A stretch of 64,000 bases of DNA from Ascidiaceihabitans donghaensis (GCF_900302465.1 NZ_OMOR01000001.1:2632729-2696728); one strand, 5' to 3'; positions 1 to 9,042 are shown, counted from the first letter of the stretch. Numbers and translations: made by a program. The notes: generated by a model not told the origin, from the sequence alone.

Positions 1-848
1 CTGCCATCTTGTCCATGTCCCAGATGGACGCTTTTGCGCCATTTTTTGACGATCTTTATGCGGGTGCCTTTGCGATGGGCATCCCTGCCGAAACCGCCAT
101 TTCCGAAGCGGGCGTCGGCCAGTTCGAAGTGACCATGCGCCATGGTCCAGCAATGGAGATGGCGGACAACGCCTGGGCCTTCAAAGCCTTGGTGCGGGGA
201 TTGGCGCGCAAACACGCAATGGCTGCCACCTTTATGGCGAAACCATATCCCGGCGATGCTGGCAATGGCATGCATGTGCATGTGTCGGTTGTGGATCAGG
301 ACGGCAACAACGTATTTGACAATGGCGGCCCAGACGGCACCGAAACCATGCGACAGGCCGTTGCCGGATGTTTGGCCGCAATGCCCGGCAGTTCGTTGAT
401 CTTTGCACCACACACCAATTCTTACGACCGGTTTGTCGCGGGGGCCCATGCGCCCACCGCTGCCGCTTGGGGCTATGAGAACCGCACCGTCGCTGTCCGT
501 ATTCCGGGCGGTCCAAACGCAGCGCGGCGTGTTGAACACCGCACCGCTGGCGGAGACATCAACCCCTATCTGTTGCTAAGCGCCGTGTTGGGTAGTGTTA
601 TGATTGGAATAGACGACCAGATGGTGCCTCCGGCCCCGGTTGTCGGCAATGCCTATGACGCAAATCTGCCGGGCCTTGCCACCAATTTATCAGATGCCAT
701 CGACGCCTTTGAAACGGACCCCTTCATGGCCCGCATCTTTCATCCGCAATTGATCGACAATCTGATCATGACCAAACGCCAAGAGTTGAAAAAGATGATG
801 GATGTTCCGGCTGATCAGCGGTGGAAAGCTATGCTGGAACGGGTCTGA
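1..848 (+). CDS. Glutamine synthetase-family ligase, C-terminal part (5' truncated by window)
   Basis: The frame is already open at base 3, so the gene begins upstream of the window; the in-frame TTG at 9 is internal. The visible roughly 280 residues are the catalytic half of a class I glutamine-synthetase fold: a segment with AATFMAKP followed by GNGMHVHVS, then ENRTVAVRIPGGPNAARRVEHR, which is the nucleotide- and glutamate-binding region of the family. Family members of the PuuA/GlnT type ligate glutamate to an amine (for example putrescine) using ATP. The neighbours, an amidotransferase, a second GS-like ligase and a PuuB-like oxidase all on the same strand, support gamma-glutamylation of a polyamine or other amine rather than ammonia assimilation. 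The exact amine cannot be read from sequence. Confidence 0.9.
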   Translation, partial: AILSMSQMDAFAPFFDDLYAGAFAMGIPAETAISEAGVGQFEVTMRHGPAMEMADNAWAFKALVRGLARKHAMAATFMAKPYPGDAGNGMHVHVSVVDQDGNNVFDNGGPDGTETMRQAVAGCLAAMPGSSLIFAPHTNSYDRFVAGAHAPTAAAWGYENRTVAVRIPGGPNAARRVEHRTAGGDINPYLLLSAVLGSVMIGIDDQMVPPAPVVGNAYDANLPGLATNLSDAIDAFETDPFMARIFHPQLIDNLIMTKRQELKKMMDVPADQRWKAMLERV

Positions 849-903
849 CCCCATTGCCGCGGCATCCATCCATGCCTAGACTGCCAAAAACAAAGAGGTT
901 TCT

Positions 904-1581
904 ATGAAGATCGGTATTTTGCAAGCGGGCCATTTCGTTCCCGAATTGCAGCCAGAGCTGGGCGACTACGAAGCGCTTTACAGCACACTTCTGCAGGGTC
1001 ACGGCTTCACATTCGAGACTTTCAGCGTTGTAGATATGCAGTTCCCGACAGGCCCGGATGACGCTGACGGATGGCTTATTTCCGGATCTAAACACGGGGC
1101 TTACGAAAGCCATCCCTTCATAGATCCGCTGGAAAATTTAATCCGCGCCATTCACGCCAGTGGCAAACCCATGATCGGGGTCTGTTTTGGCCACCAGATT
1201 ATCGCCCAAGCCCTCGGCGGAGGCGTCGAAAAATTTGACGGCGGGTGGTCCGTTGGACGCGTAGAATATGACATCAACGGGCAAAAGCTTGCTTTGAATG
1301 CGTGGCATCAGGATCAGGTTGTGACCCCGCCCCCCGGATCGCGTACCGTTGGTCGCAGCGATTTTTGCGCCCATGCATCGCTTGTGTACGGCGACCAAAT
1401 CTGGACAATCCAGCCCCATCCCGAATTTGAAAGCCCCGCCATCGAAGGTCTGATCCGCCTGAAAGGCGACGGCGTCGAAGAAGACCGACTGGCCCACGCC
1501 ACATCGCAACTGGACGCGGCCAACAACAACGCCACAATGGGTCAATACATGGCCGAATTTTTCAAGAAAGAGAGGGCCTGA
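904..1581 (+). CDS. Class I glutamine amidotransferase-type hydrolase (PuuD-like role)
   Basis: A 225-residue protein with a single class I GATase domain. The nucleophile elbow GVCFGHQ puts the catalytic Cys at residue 94, and the PHPEF motif supplies His172 and Glu174, so the triad is intact. No synthetase domain is attached. In polyamine pathways a stand-alone enzyme of this fold hydrolyses the gamma-glutamyl bond to release glutamate (PuuD role); that role is inferred here from position between two GS-like ligases. The stop TGA shares its last base with the ATG of the next gene (TGATG at 1579-1583), indicating translational coupling. An AAAGAGG-like ribosome site precedes the start. Confidence 0.88.
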   Translation: MKIGILQAGHFVPELQPELGDYEALYSTLLQGHGFTFETFSVVDMQFPTGPDDADGWLISGSKHGAYESHPFIDPLENLIRAIHASGKPMIGVCFGHQIIAQALGGGVEKFDGGWSVGRVEYDINGQKLALNAWHQDQVVTPPPGSRTVGRSDFCAHASLVYGDQIWTIQPHPEFESPAIEGLIRLKGDGVEEDRLAHATSQLDAANNNATMGQYMAEFFKKERA

Positions 1582-2942
1582 TGGCCTCCGACTGGATTTC
1601 CAAACTTCCCGCTCCTGCCAAAGAGTATTTGAATGGCAGGACTTTGGACGAGGTGGAATGCATCATTTCAGACCTGCCCGGCATTGCGCGCGGCAAAGCA
1701 GTTCCTGCAAAGAAATTCGCACGTCAAGATTACTTTCATTTGCCAGACAGCATCTTTTATCAAACAATCACAGGAGGTTGGGGTGAAGCTGCGGGTGAAG
1801 AAGGGTTCACTGAAAAGGACATGATCTTAAAGCCGGACATGGCCACAACAACCGCGGCCCCATGGACCGGGGACTGGACTTTGCAGGTCATCCACGACGC
1901 GTACGACCGCAAAGGCAACCCCGTTGGGTTTAGTCCGCGCAATGTATTGAAACGTGTTGTGCAGCTTTATCGTGACCAAGGGTGGGAACCTGTTGTCGCC
2001 CCTGAAATGGAGTTCTTTCTGGTTGCGCGCAACATTGATCCCGCCAAACAGATTGAACCAATGATGGGGCGTTCGGGCCGTCCGGCCGCGGCGCGTCAGG
2101 CCTATTCGATGACGGCTGTGGATGAATTTGGTCCTGTGATTGATGACATCTATGACTTTGCCGAAGCGCAGGGCTTTGAGATTGACGGCATCACACAGGA
2201 AGGCGGCGCAGGGCAGTTGGAAATCAATTTGCTGCATGGAGACCCCGTAAAGCTTGCCGACGAGGTGTTTTATTTCAAACGTCTGATCCGCGAAGCCGCA
2301 TTGCGTCACAATTGCTTTGCCACCTTCATGGCGAAACCGATCAAAGATGAACCCGGTTCAGCCATGCACATCCATCATTCCATTCTGGACATCGAAACGG
2401 GGCAAAACATCTTTTCCGGGCCGCAAGGCGGAGAAACTGATGCGTTTTTCCATTACATTGCAGGTCTGCAAAACCATATGCCAAACGCGCTGGCTGTTAT
2501 GGCGCCTTACGTGAACAGCTATCGCCGCTACGTCAAAGATCACGCGGCCCCCATCAACCTTGAATGGGGCCGTGACAATCGCACCACCGGCATTCGTATT
2601 CCGCTGTCAGACCCCAATGCGCGTCGCGTTGAAAACCGCTTGGCTGGCATGGATTGCAACCCGTATCTGGGCATCGCTGCATCATTGGCCTGTGGGTATT
2701 TGGGCCTTATGGAAGAACGTCGCCCCGACAAGCAATTCAAAGGCGACGCCTATGACGGCGAAGGTGACATTCCGCGTACTTTGGGTGAAGCTTTGGACGT
2801 TTTTGATGAAGCGACCGATTTACACGAGGTTCTGGGCACAGAATTTGCCCGCGTGTATTCCATCGTGAAGCGAGCCGAGTATGATGAGTTCTTACAAGAA
2901 ATCTCTCCTTGGGAACGTGAGCATCTTTTGATCAATGTCTAG
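1581..2942 (+). CDS. Glutamine synthetase-family protein (gamma-glutamyl-amine ligase type)
   Basis: A full-length 453-residue GS-like protein. An N-terminal beta-grasp part is followed by the catalytic domain with EMEFF, GGAGQLEINL, ATFMAKP, SAMHIHHS and RDNRTTGIRIP, the usual order in this family. It is a paralogue of the truncated ligase at the window start, so the operon carries two different GS-like ligases. PuuA, GlnT and gamma-glutamylmethylamide synthetases all look like this, and the substrate amine cannot be decided by eye. It starts on the base shared with the upstream amidotransferase stop. PuuB-like oxidase follows after 68 bases. Confidence 0.9.
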   Translation: MASDWISKLPAPAKEYLNGRTLDEVECIISDLPGIARGKAVPAKKFARQDYFHLPDSIFYQTITGGWGEAAGEEGFTEKDMILKPDMATTTAAPWTGDWTLQVIHDAYDRKGNPVGFSPRNVLKRVVQLYRDQGWEPVVAPEMEFFLVARNIDPAKQIEPMMGRSGRPAAARQAYSMTAVDEFGPVIDDIYDFAEAQGFEIDGITQEGGAGQLEINLLHGDPVKLADEVFYFKRLIREAALRHNCFATFMAKPIKDEPGSAMHIHHSILDIETGQNIFSGPQGGETDAFFHYIAGLQNHMPNALAVMAPYVNSYRRYVKDHAAPINLEWGRDNRTTGIRIPLSDPNARRVENRLAGMDCNPYLGIAASLACGYLGLMEERRPDKQFKGDAYDGEGDIPRTLGEALDVFDEATDLHEVLGTEFARVYSIVKRAEYDEFLQEISPWEREHLLINV

Positions 2943-2961
2943 GTGTTTTCTGGCTTGGGAC

Positions 2962-2980
2962 CCTCCGGGGGAGGTTTATT
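2962..2980 (+). terminator. Short GC hairpin between ligase and oxidase genes
   Basis: CCTCC and GGAGG pair around a GGG loop and are followed by TTTATT. It lies in the 68-base gap inside an apparent operon, so it may attenuate rather than end transcription. The stem is short and the call is weak. Confidence 0.3.
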
Positions 2981-3010
2981 AAGCAAGGTGAAGCGGACCC
3001 GGGGGGTGCC

Positions 3011-4312
3011 ATGCAGTTGATTTATTCCAATGACCGGCGCGGGGCCTACCCTGACAGTTGGTACGCGGCGACAACCACGCCCTTGCAGCCCTTTGCCCCA
3101 TTGAAAGGTTCTGCGACAGCGGATGTTTGTGTCGTCGGCGCTGGATACACAGGCCTTTCAACTGCTTTGCACTTGGCCCAAGCTGGGCGCGATGTTGTTT
3201 TGATCGATGCGCAACGCGTAGGTTTTGGCGCCTCTGGGCGCAATGGCGGGCAGTTGGGCACAGGGCAGCGTGTAGACCAAAAGGGTCTTGAGGCACTGGT
3301 CGGCCGCGATGACGCCAAACATTTGTGGGGCATGGGCCTGGATGCCGTCGCCCTGTGTCTGGATCTGATCAAGGATCATTCCATCGATGCCCACGTCAAA
3401 CCAGGCGTGGCTTGGAGCGGGTCCAGCCAAGCCGATGTGGACGATTTACATCGGTACGCAGATCATATGGACACGCATTACGCCTATTCTTTGGAACGTT
3501 TTGATGCACAGGGTTTCGCCCAGATTTGCCCCTCGCCCGACTACAAGGGCGGGATTTTGGATATGGGCAGTTACCACCTGCATCCTTTGGCATTCGCGCT
3601 GGGTCTGGCCCGCGCTTGCGTTGCAGCCGGAGTGCGCATTTTCGAAGGTACGCACGCGCAGTCAATTGAACATGGCACACCAGCTACAGTGCGCACCGAT
3701 GCAGGACGTATCACCGCCACGCATGTGGTTCTGGCAGGCAACGGGTATTTGGGGGATTTGGACCGCAAAGTTGCCAGTCGCGTGATGCCCATCAATAATT
3801 TCATAGCAGCCACCGCCCCTTTGGGTGACGAAGCAGTACGTGTTCTAGCGCGTGATGTTGCCGTCGCCGACAGTCGGTTTGTGGTCAACTATTTCCGCCT
3901 CAGCCATGATCGCCGGCTTTTGTTTGGCGGAGGTGAAAGCTATGGCTACCGTTTTCCCAAAGACATCGCGGCCAAAGTGCGTGGGCCAATGACACAAGTG
4001 TTCCCTCACTTGAAAGACATTCCCATCGACTATGCGTGGGGCGGCACATTGGCCATCACGATGAAACGGTTGCCATTTTTGTACCGAGCAGCCCCCAATG
4101 TTTTAAGTGCAGGCGGGTATTCGGGACACGGGTTGGGGAATGCTGTGCAAGCAGGACAATTGATGGCGCAGGCCGTTGAAGGACAAACAGACGGCTTTGA
4201 TGCGATGGCTGCGATTCCATCGACACCCTTTCCTGGAGGTGGTGCAATGCGCACACCTTTGCTGGCCCTTGCGATGACCTGGTACGCTTTGAGGGACCGT
4301 TTGGGGATCTAG
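3011..4312 (+). CDS. FAD-dependent amine oxidoreductase (PuuB-like)
   Basis: A 433-residue DAO-type flavoprotein. The dinucleotide-binding motif VVGAGYTGLS lies at residues 41-50, followed by the GASGRNGGQ segment at 73-81 typical of gamma-glutamylputrescine oxidase and related amine oxidases. Near the C-terminus SAGGYSGHGLGNA is the conserved second flavin contact. In the Puu pathway the enzyme oxidises gamma-glutamyl-putrescine to the aldehyde. Position behind two gamma-glutamyl ligases and an amidotransferase supports that role, but other glutamylated amines are possible. No aldehyde dehydrogenase follows, so the pathway must be completed elsewhere. Confidence 0.87.
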   Translation: MQLIYSNDRRGAYPDSWYAATTTPLQPFAPLKGSATADVCVVGAGYTGLSTALHLAQAGRDVVLIDAQRVGFGASGRNGGQLGTGQRVDQKGLEALVGRDDAKHLWGMGLDAVALCLDLIKDHSIDAHVKPGVAWSGSSQADVDDLHRYADHMDTHYAYSLERFDAQGFAQICPSPDYKGGILDMGSYHLHPLAFALGLARACVAAGVRIFEGTHAQSIEHGTPATVRTDAGRITATHVVLAGNGYLGDLDRKVASRVMPINNFIAATAPLGDEAVRVLARDVAVADSRFVVNYFRLSHDRRLLFGGGESYGYRFPKDIAAKVRGPMTQVFPHLKDIPIDYAWGGTLAITMKRLPFLYRAAPNVLSAGGYSGHGLGNAVQAGQLMAQAVEGQTDGFDAMAAIPSTPFPGGGAMRTPLLALAMTWYALRDRLGI

Positions 4313-4407
4313 GGACCGCGCCAAAACGCCACGCGTGTTAAAACAATTTGGAAAAGCTTTCCTTGTGTATTAAGCATCATCAAAGATGCACATAAGGAAT
4401 ATGAAAT

Positions 4408-5595
4408 ATGACTTTGCCAAATATGCATGATGCTGATTCAATCCCAGCCGCCGCACGCACAGAAATTGACCGTTTGCTGCAAAGTGGCGACCTATTCCGC
4501 TATACAGCAGCACAGGGTGCTCCGGTTTCTTTGCTTGAAGCTGAATTCGCTCAAATGATGGGCAGTCAGTATGCGCTGGCTGTGTCGTCATGTTCTGCCG
4601 CATTGTTTTTATCGCTCAAGGCGCTTGATCTGCCCCGCGACGCCCGGGTTTTGATCCCTGGCTTTACATTTGCCGCTGTGCCCTCTGCCGTCATGCATGC
4701 CGACTGCCTGCCAGTGCTGTGTGAAGTGGGCGACGACTACCGCGTTGATTTAAAAGACTTTGAGGCCAAGCTACCCACAGTCAAAGCTGTCATTATCAGC
4801 CACATGCGGGGTCATACATCCGATATGGATGCTATCATGGCGCTTTGTGACGCGGCCGACATTCCGGTGATAGAAGATGCAGCGCACAGCTTGGGCACCC
4901 TTTGGAATGGCCGCAAAATCGGGACGATCGGCAAAGTTGGTTGCTTTTCCTTTCAGTCCTACAAGATGATTAATGCAGGCGAAGGCGGCATCTTGATCAC
5001 GGATGACGCAAACCTTGTGGCACGTGCGATTATCATGTCGGGCGCATACGAGCATAACTGGAAAAAACACCCGGTGCTGCAGGATGCCTTTGCCACATGG
5101 CAAAACAAGTTGCCGCTGTATAACTTGCGTCTGTCCAATTTGTCAGCAGCCGTGATCCGGCCGCAACTTCCCGCGTTAGGACAGCGTGTTGCAGACGGAC
5201 GACGCAACCATGACTATCTGGCTGAGATCCTTGAACAATCGCCGCATATCACCGTGCCAAACCCTTTGCCCGGCGAGGAACGCGCGCCTGACTCTATTCA
5301 GTTCAATCTGATAGGCATGGATGATACGCAGGCGTATGGATTTGCAGAAGTGGCAGCGCAAGCAGGCGTCAAAGTACAAATTTTCGGCTTATCTGACGAC
5401 AACGCACGGGCGTTTTGGAATTGGCAGTTCATTCCCGACCTGCCAAAATTGCCGCAGACCAAGCGCATGTTAATGCGGGCGTGTGACGTACGTCTGCCTG
5501 TGCGTTTGACCCAATCCGAATTGGATGAAGTGGCAAGCGTCTTGTTGCAAGCGATTTCTGAAAGTGTTGACTCACCAAGAGCTTACGGCACTTGA
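4408..5595 (+). CDS. DegT/DnrJ/EryC1/StrS-family PLP enzyme
   Basis: A 395-residue fold-type I PLP protein. IPGFTFAAVPSAV at about 83-95 and EDAAHSLG at 156-163 are standard for the DegT/DnrJ family, and SFQSYKMINAGEGG places the Schiff-base Lys at 186. Family members aminate nucleotide-linked keto-sugars, and some act as dehydratases or cyclitol aminotransferases. There is no sugar-nucleotide gene nearby and it is separated from puuB by 95 bases, so its substrate is open. Transcription probably ends at the strong palindrome at 5630-5652, shared with the convergent phaR. Confidence 0.85.
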   Translation: MTLPNMHDADSIPAAARTEIDRLLQSGDLFRYTAAQGAPVSLLEAEFAQMMGSQYALAVSSCSAALFLSLKALDLPRDARVLIPGFTFAAVPSAVMHADCLPVLCEVGDDYRVDLKDFEAKLPTVKAVIISHMRGHTSDMDAIMALCDAADIPVIEDAAHSLGTLWNGRKIGTIGKVGCFSFQSYKMINAGEGGILITDDANLVARAIIMSGAYEHNWKKHPVLQDAFATWQNKLPLYNLRLSNLSAAVIRPQLPALGQRVADGRRNHDYLAEILEQSPHITVPNPLPGEERAPDSIQFNLIGMDDTQAYGFAEVAAQAGVKVQIFGLSDDNARAFWNWQFIPDLPKLPQTKRMLMRACDVRLPVRLTQSELDEVASVLLQAISESVDSPRAYGT

Positions 5596-5629
5596 TGTAT
5601 CAATTTTGAGGTCCGCAATAGGGGGCAGT

Positions 5630-5652
5630 AAGGTGGGTTTAAACCCACCCTT
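5630..5652. terminator. Bidirectional terminator between aminotransferase gene and phaR
   Basis: AAGGTGGGTTT is followed directly by AAACCCACCCTT, a near-perfect palindrome between two convergent genes, with A/T bases on each flank. A similar GGTGGGTC/GACCCACC hairpin follows phaZ at 12941-12958. Confidence 0.7.
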
Positions 5653-5665
5653 CCCTTGGTCAAAT

Positions 5666-6238
5666 TCAAGACAGCTTTGACAGCTTTTCCTGCAAATCCG
5701 CCAACTGCTTCTTGATCGCATCCAGATCCTCGGTATCGCCAGACGGCTGCGATGGCGTTTCATTTTGCGTATCTGCAGTGCCACCTGCCCAACCGGGTGT
5801 TCCAATGCCGCCAGTCATGGCTTTCATGAACGCTTCTTGCTGCGCTTGCATCATGTCGAAACCGGGCACTTTGGACATCGGATTCATGGCAGACATATTG
5901 TTCATCATCTTGCTTTGCCCATCCCGCAGCATGTCAAAAGACGCTTGCAGGAATTGAGGCACGACCGATGCACCACCGCCCATATAGCTGCGGACAAGAT
6001 CGTTCAAAACATCTACGGGCAATACGCTTTCACCACGGCTCTCGTGTTCTGCGATAATCTGAAGCAGATACTGGCGGGTCAAATCATCACCAGATTTCAA
6101 ATCAACGATTTTGACTTCGCGCCCGTCGCGGATAAATCCTGCGATATCTTCCAGTGTCACGTAATCACTTGTTTCGGTGTTATACAGCCGACGGCTGGCG
6201 TAACGCTTGATCAACAATGGTGTTTGAGTGGCTGCCAC
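5666..6238 (-). CDS. phaR: Polyhydroxyalkanoate synthesis repressor PhaR
   Basis: PhaR represses phasin and PHA genes and is released when it binds nascent PHA granules. The N-terminal PHB/PHA accumulation regulator domain is clear: LIKRYASRRLYNTE, then SDYVTLEDIAGFIRDG and VKIVDLKSGDDLTRQ, followed by QYLLQIIAEHE. The Met/Gln-rich C-terminal half is variable, as usual. I chose the GTG at 6238 because a GGGGAG ribosome site lies about 7 bases upstream and the family normally begins a few residues before LIKRY; the product is 190 residues. A perfect CTGC-N3-GCAG site lies 47 bases upstream, suggesting autoregulation. Confidence 0.93.
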   Translation of the reverse strand: MAATQTPLLIKRYASRRLYNTETSDYVTLEDIAGFIRDGREVKIVDLKSGDDLTRQYLLQIIAEHESRGESVLPVDVLNDLVRSYMGGGASVVPQFLQASFDMLRDGQSKMMNNMSAMNPMSKVPGFDMMQAQQEAFMKAMTGGIGTPGWAGGTADTQNETPSQPSGDTEDLDAIKKQLADLQEKLSKLS

Positions 6239-6284
6239 AAAAATTCTCCCCGAACGCGTGCTGCGCTGCACCCATAAATAGTGC

Positions 6285-6295
6285 TGCAACGCAGC
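6285..6295. promoter_or_regulatory. Candidate PhaR operator upstream of phaR
   Basis: The sequence CTGCAACGCAG fits CTGC-N3-GCAG, the site type known for PhaR in Paracoccus and Rhodobacter. It lies in the phaR upstream region next to further CTGC elements at 6261-6270. Confidence 0.6.
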
Positions 6296-6337
6296 TTAGG
6301 CAGATCATTGGCGAAAGGAAAGGGTATTGCGCATACG

Positions 6338-7255
6338 CTACCGTATGTCTTTTCGCAAAGCGATGCGCATCGCATCCTTTAGTGGCGTTGGCGTGAACCC
6401 GGGCAAAGCTTGCAACAGTTTTCGCCCGTCCATCACGTGGGGCACATTCCAAAGATAGCGCAGTTCTGCCAACTCTCGCATTGTTGGATTAACCAACCCC
6501 ATCACTTTGATCAGTTTCCAAGGCACTCCAACCACCTTTTGTGGGCGATTTGCTTCGACGGCGATCGCATCGGCCAATTGCTGGCCTGTCAAACTGTACC
6601 CGTCAAATCCGAACTCTTCAAATGCGTGAAAAGCGTCGCGTTGTTCACATAGCAGAACAGTTGCCGCAGCGACATCCGGCAAAAACGCCCAAGGATGCAA
6701 AGCATCCAACACGCCCGGATAGCTTGTGCGCCCTTTGTGCGCATTTTTGGCAATCTGCACGTCAAACCAATTGCCCGATTGTTCCGTATCAATATAGTCG
6801 CCCGCCCGCACCACAATGGTACGCACCCCGGAAGCGCGATAGGCATTTTCCATGTCCACTCGCATGTGCCCCTTTCGTGCGGTCGGACGCCACGCCGTGT
6901 CTTCACGTAACACAGGCGGGCACCCTGCCCCGTAGTTATAAAGATTGCCTGGAATGACCACGGTGGCGCCTGCCTTCTTTGCGGCCTTTATTACGGCGTT
7001 TGTGATCGAAGGCAGCGTAGCGGCCCAGTCTTCATAGGGTGGGTTGACCGCGTTGATGATCAGGTCGCACCCCGCACAGGCCGCATTCAGGGCCGCTTCG
7101 TCCATCACGTCACCGGTTATCCGCTTCACGCCTGCTTCCGCTATGCCGGTCCAATTGCGCCCAAATGCCCGCACCTGCCAGCCGCTGGCCTGAAATGCCG
7201 TCACAGCAGAGCGCCCAAAACGCCCTTTTGCCCCAAGAACCACGACTTGTTTCAT
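6338..7255 (-). CDS. NAD(P)-binding atypical SDR / NmrA-like epimerase
   Basis: A 305-residue Rossmann protein. The N-terminal MKQVVVLGAKGRFGRSAV carries the GxxGxxG nucleotide-binding motif of atypical short-chain dehydrogenases. The canonical YxxxK pair is not evident in the usual place; GNLYNYGAG is the nearest Tyr motif. The start at 7255 is preceded by GGGAG at 8 bases. It is transcribed away from the LysR gene at 7364, a typical regulator/target pair, so it may be a target of that LysR protein. Substrate unknown. Confidence 0.78.
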   Translation of the reverse strand: MKQVVVLGAKGRFGRSAVTAFQASGWQVRAFGRNWTGIAEAGVKRITGDVMDEAALNAACAGCDLIINAVNPPYEDWAATLPSITNAVIKAAKKAGATVVIPGNLYNYGAGCPPVLREDTAWRPTARKGHMRVDMENAYRASGVRTIVVRAGDYIDTEQSGNWFDVQIAKNAHKGRTSYPGVLDALHPWAFLPDVAAATVLLCEQRDAFHAFEEFGFDGYSLTGQQLADAIAVEANRPQKVVGVPWKLIKVMGLVNPTMRELAELRYLWNVPHVMDGRKLLQALPGFTPTPLKDAMRIALRKDIR

Positions 7256-7363
7256 TTGTTTTCTCCCGAAATGGTGTTTCAATGAAGACTGGATAACCCA
7301 CCGCAATTTGAATATCATTTGGGGAAATTCGGATTATATCATTCAAAAATGGATGCGTAGACT

Positions 7364-8257
7364 ATGGACTGGTCCTTGTTACAATCTTTCGCGGCTGTTG
7401 CGCAGCATGGTTCATTGACAGCAGCGGCACAGGCCACTGGCGCCACGCAACCCACATTAAGCAGACATATTTCCGTTCTTGAACAACAACTTGGCACCCG
7501 ACTGTTTGAACGCAGCAAAACCGGTGTCACCCTTACTGACCCCGGTTTCCGTTTGGTCGAGCATGCAAGGGACATGGCGGATGCCGCCCATAAATTGACA
7601 ATGGCGCATGAAGGTCAAAACGATGGCCTGACTGGCACGGTGCGCATCACTGCCAGCCAGATCATGGCCACGTACATTCTGCCGGATCTGGTGACAGCCC
7701 TGCATCTGAAACACCCTGAAATCGCGTTTGAAATCGTCGCATCGGACGAAACAAACAACTTGTCGCGACGCGAAGCCGATATCGCTGTCCGCATGTACCG
7801 CCCCACGCAAAACGATGTGGTGGCGCAGCATGTGGGCGATATGTTGATCGGGGCCTATGCCACCCCTGCCTATATCCAGCGCAATGGCGGACTGGCTGAA
7901 CCGCAAGATCTGCTGCATCATTCTTTGGTCGGGTATGATCGCAGCACCCAGATCTTGGACGGTTTGCGCGAAAGAGGCATCGAAGCCACGCGCGATCACT
8001 TCAAATTCCGGTCCGACGATCAGGTTGTATGTTGGCAAATGGTGCGTGCGGGGTTTGGCGTCGGGTTTAACCAAATTGCCATAGGTGACGCCGACACAAC
8101 GGTCATCAATCTGATACCATCGCAAAATGTGGCCTCTATCCCCGTCTGGCTGACAGCGCATCCAGAGGTGCGCAACACGGCCCGTATTCGCAAGGTTGTC
8201 GACGGGCTTCGGGACGGCTTGAAGTCAGTGATCCAAATGCAAAAGGCGGACCCTTAA
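7364..8257 (+). CDS. LysR-family transcriptional regulator
   Basis: A 297-residue protein with an N-terminal winged helix (residues 1-60: LLQSFAAVAQHGSLTAAAQ and QPTLSRHISVLEQQLG) and a C-terminal co-inducer-binding domain containing a conserved ADIAVRMYRP segment. It is divergent from the NmrA-like gene across about 108 bases (7256-7363), the usual place for a LysR operator. The ligand cannot be predicted. A hairpin overlapping its stop codon (8245-8269) probably terminates it before the convergent phasin gene. Confidence 0.92.
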   Translation: MDWSLLQSFAAVAQHGSLTAAAQATGATQPTLSRHISVLEQQLGTRLFERSKTGVTLTDPGFRLVEHARDMADAAHKLTMAHEGQNDGLTGTVRITASQIMATYILPDLVTALHLKHPEIAFEIVASDETNNLSRREADIAVRMYRPTQNDVVAQHVGDMLIGAYATPAYIQRNGGLAEPQDLLHHSLVGYDRSTQILDGLRERGIEATRDHFKFRSDDQVVCWQMVRAGFGVGFNQIAIGDADTTVINLIPSQNVASIPVWLTAHPEVRNTARIRKVVDGLRDGLKSVIQMQKADP

Positions 8258-8269
8258 AAAGGATCCGCC
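8245..8269. terminator. Hairpin overlapping the lysR stop codon
   Basis: GGCGGACCCTT and AAGGATCCGCC pair with one mismatch around AAA; the TAA stop lies in the apex. It sits between convergent lysR and phaP genes. Confidence 0.5.
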
Positions 8270-8275
8270 CATTTG

Positions 8276-8307
8276 TTCGCGCGTGTCAGGGAGGAGACGT
8301 GCGCGAA
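8276..8307. terminator. Second inverted repeat between lysR and phaP
   Basis: TTCGCGCGTGTC and GACGTGCGCGAA pair with two mismatches around an AGGGAGGA loop. There is no clear T-run, so it could be an mRNA-stabilising stem or a terminator for phaP. Confidence 0.4.
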
Positions 8308-8333
8308 AACTCTTTACACTAAGCTTGTGACGC

Positions 8334-8777
8334 TTATTTCGCTGCGGCTTTTTTCGCGGCTGTTGTCACGTCTTTTGTCGCTTTGTTGACTGCAGCTGTT
8401 GCATCTTCGGAGATGTCTTTGCCTGCGGCCATCATCAGCTCAACTGTTTCCATCTGAACTTTTTTGGCGATTTCAGCGAAAGCGGCCATGTTTTCAGCAG
8501 CAACTTCGGCAGAAGCAGACGCGAAGTCTGTCATCGCTTTTGCATAATCGGCTGGCTCGGATTTTGCTTTGGACATGTCGGACAGTTTTGCCAACGTGTC
8601 TTGTGTCCATTTGCTGGAAACTTCAGCGGATTTTTCAGCAGCTGTCAGAGCAACTGTAGACAGTTTTTCGTTCAGGGACGCTGTTGTTTTGAACGCGTCA
8701 TCCATTGCTGTCATGTCGACAGGGAAAGAACCCATAACGTCTTTGAACATCGCTGTCATGTCTTGTGTCTTAGCCAT
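8334..8777 (-). CDS. phaP: Phasin (PHA granule-associated protein)
   Basis: A 147-residue, Ala/Lys-rich, largely helical protein without a signal peptide. It has the phasin_2 pattern (MFKDVMGSFPVDMTAMDDAF, then long amphipathic helices) and ends in a Lys/Ala-rich tail (VTTAAKKAAAK). Phasins coat PHA granules and control their number. The start at 8777 follows AAGGA by 9 bases; an ATG two codons earlier is too close to the ribosome site. The upstream region carries two perfect CTGC-N3-GCAG motifs, consistent with PhaR repression. Same direction as phaC and the unknown gene between them. Confidence 0.88.
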   Translation of the reverse strand: MAKTQDMTAMFKDVMGSFPVDMTAMDDAFKTTASLNEKLSTVALTAAEKSAEVSSKWTQDTLAKLSDMSKAKSEPADYAKAMTDFASASAEVAAENMAAFAEIAKKVQMETVELMMAAGKDISEDATAAVNKATKDVTTAAKKAAAK

Positions 8778-8877
8778 TGTCATAATTCCTTTTGCATTGT
8801 GAGACCCCGTTTCAGAGCATCTCGTTTCGCTTCTGTAGAAAGTTATAGATGCTGCAGCGCGGCATTGCAATGTTTTT

Positions 8878-8888
8878 CTGCGTTGCAG
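8878..8888. promoter_or_regulatory. Candidate PhaR operator upstream of phaP
   Basis: CTGCGTTGCAG is a perfect CTGC-N3-GCAG element about 100 bases upstream of the phasin start, within a wider TGC-rich stretch (8850-8905) that has additional half-sites. Confidence 0.65.
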
Positions 8889-9021
8889 CGCAATTTTTCT
8901 GCAACCGCATAAATCCGAAATAAATCGTTTATATACAATAGATTATCGAGCACCTTGACGAAATTCACACGAGCAAAGCACAGAAATCTTCAACAATTTC
9001 CGCACTTACCGAAGCGAAATG

Positions 9022-9032
9022 CTGCAATGCAG
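9022..9032. promoter_or_regulatory. Second CTGC-N3-GCAG element in the phaP upstream region
   Basis: CTGCAATGCAG is another perfect match to the PhaR site type, lying between the end of the unknown gene (9043) and the phaP promoter region. Confidence 0.5.
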
Positions 9033-9042
9033 CAATATAGAA

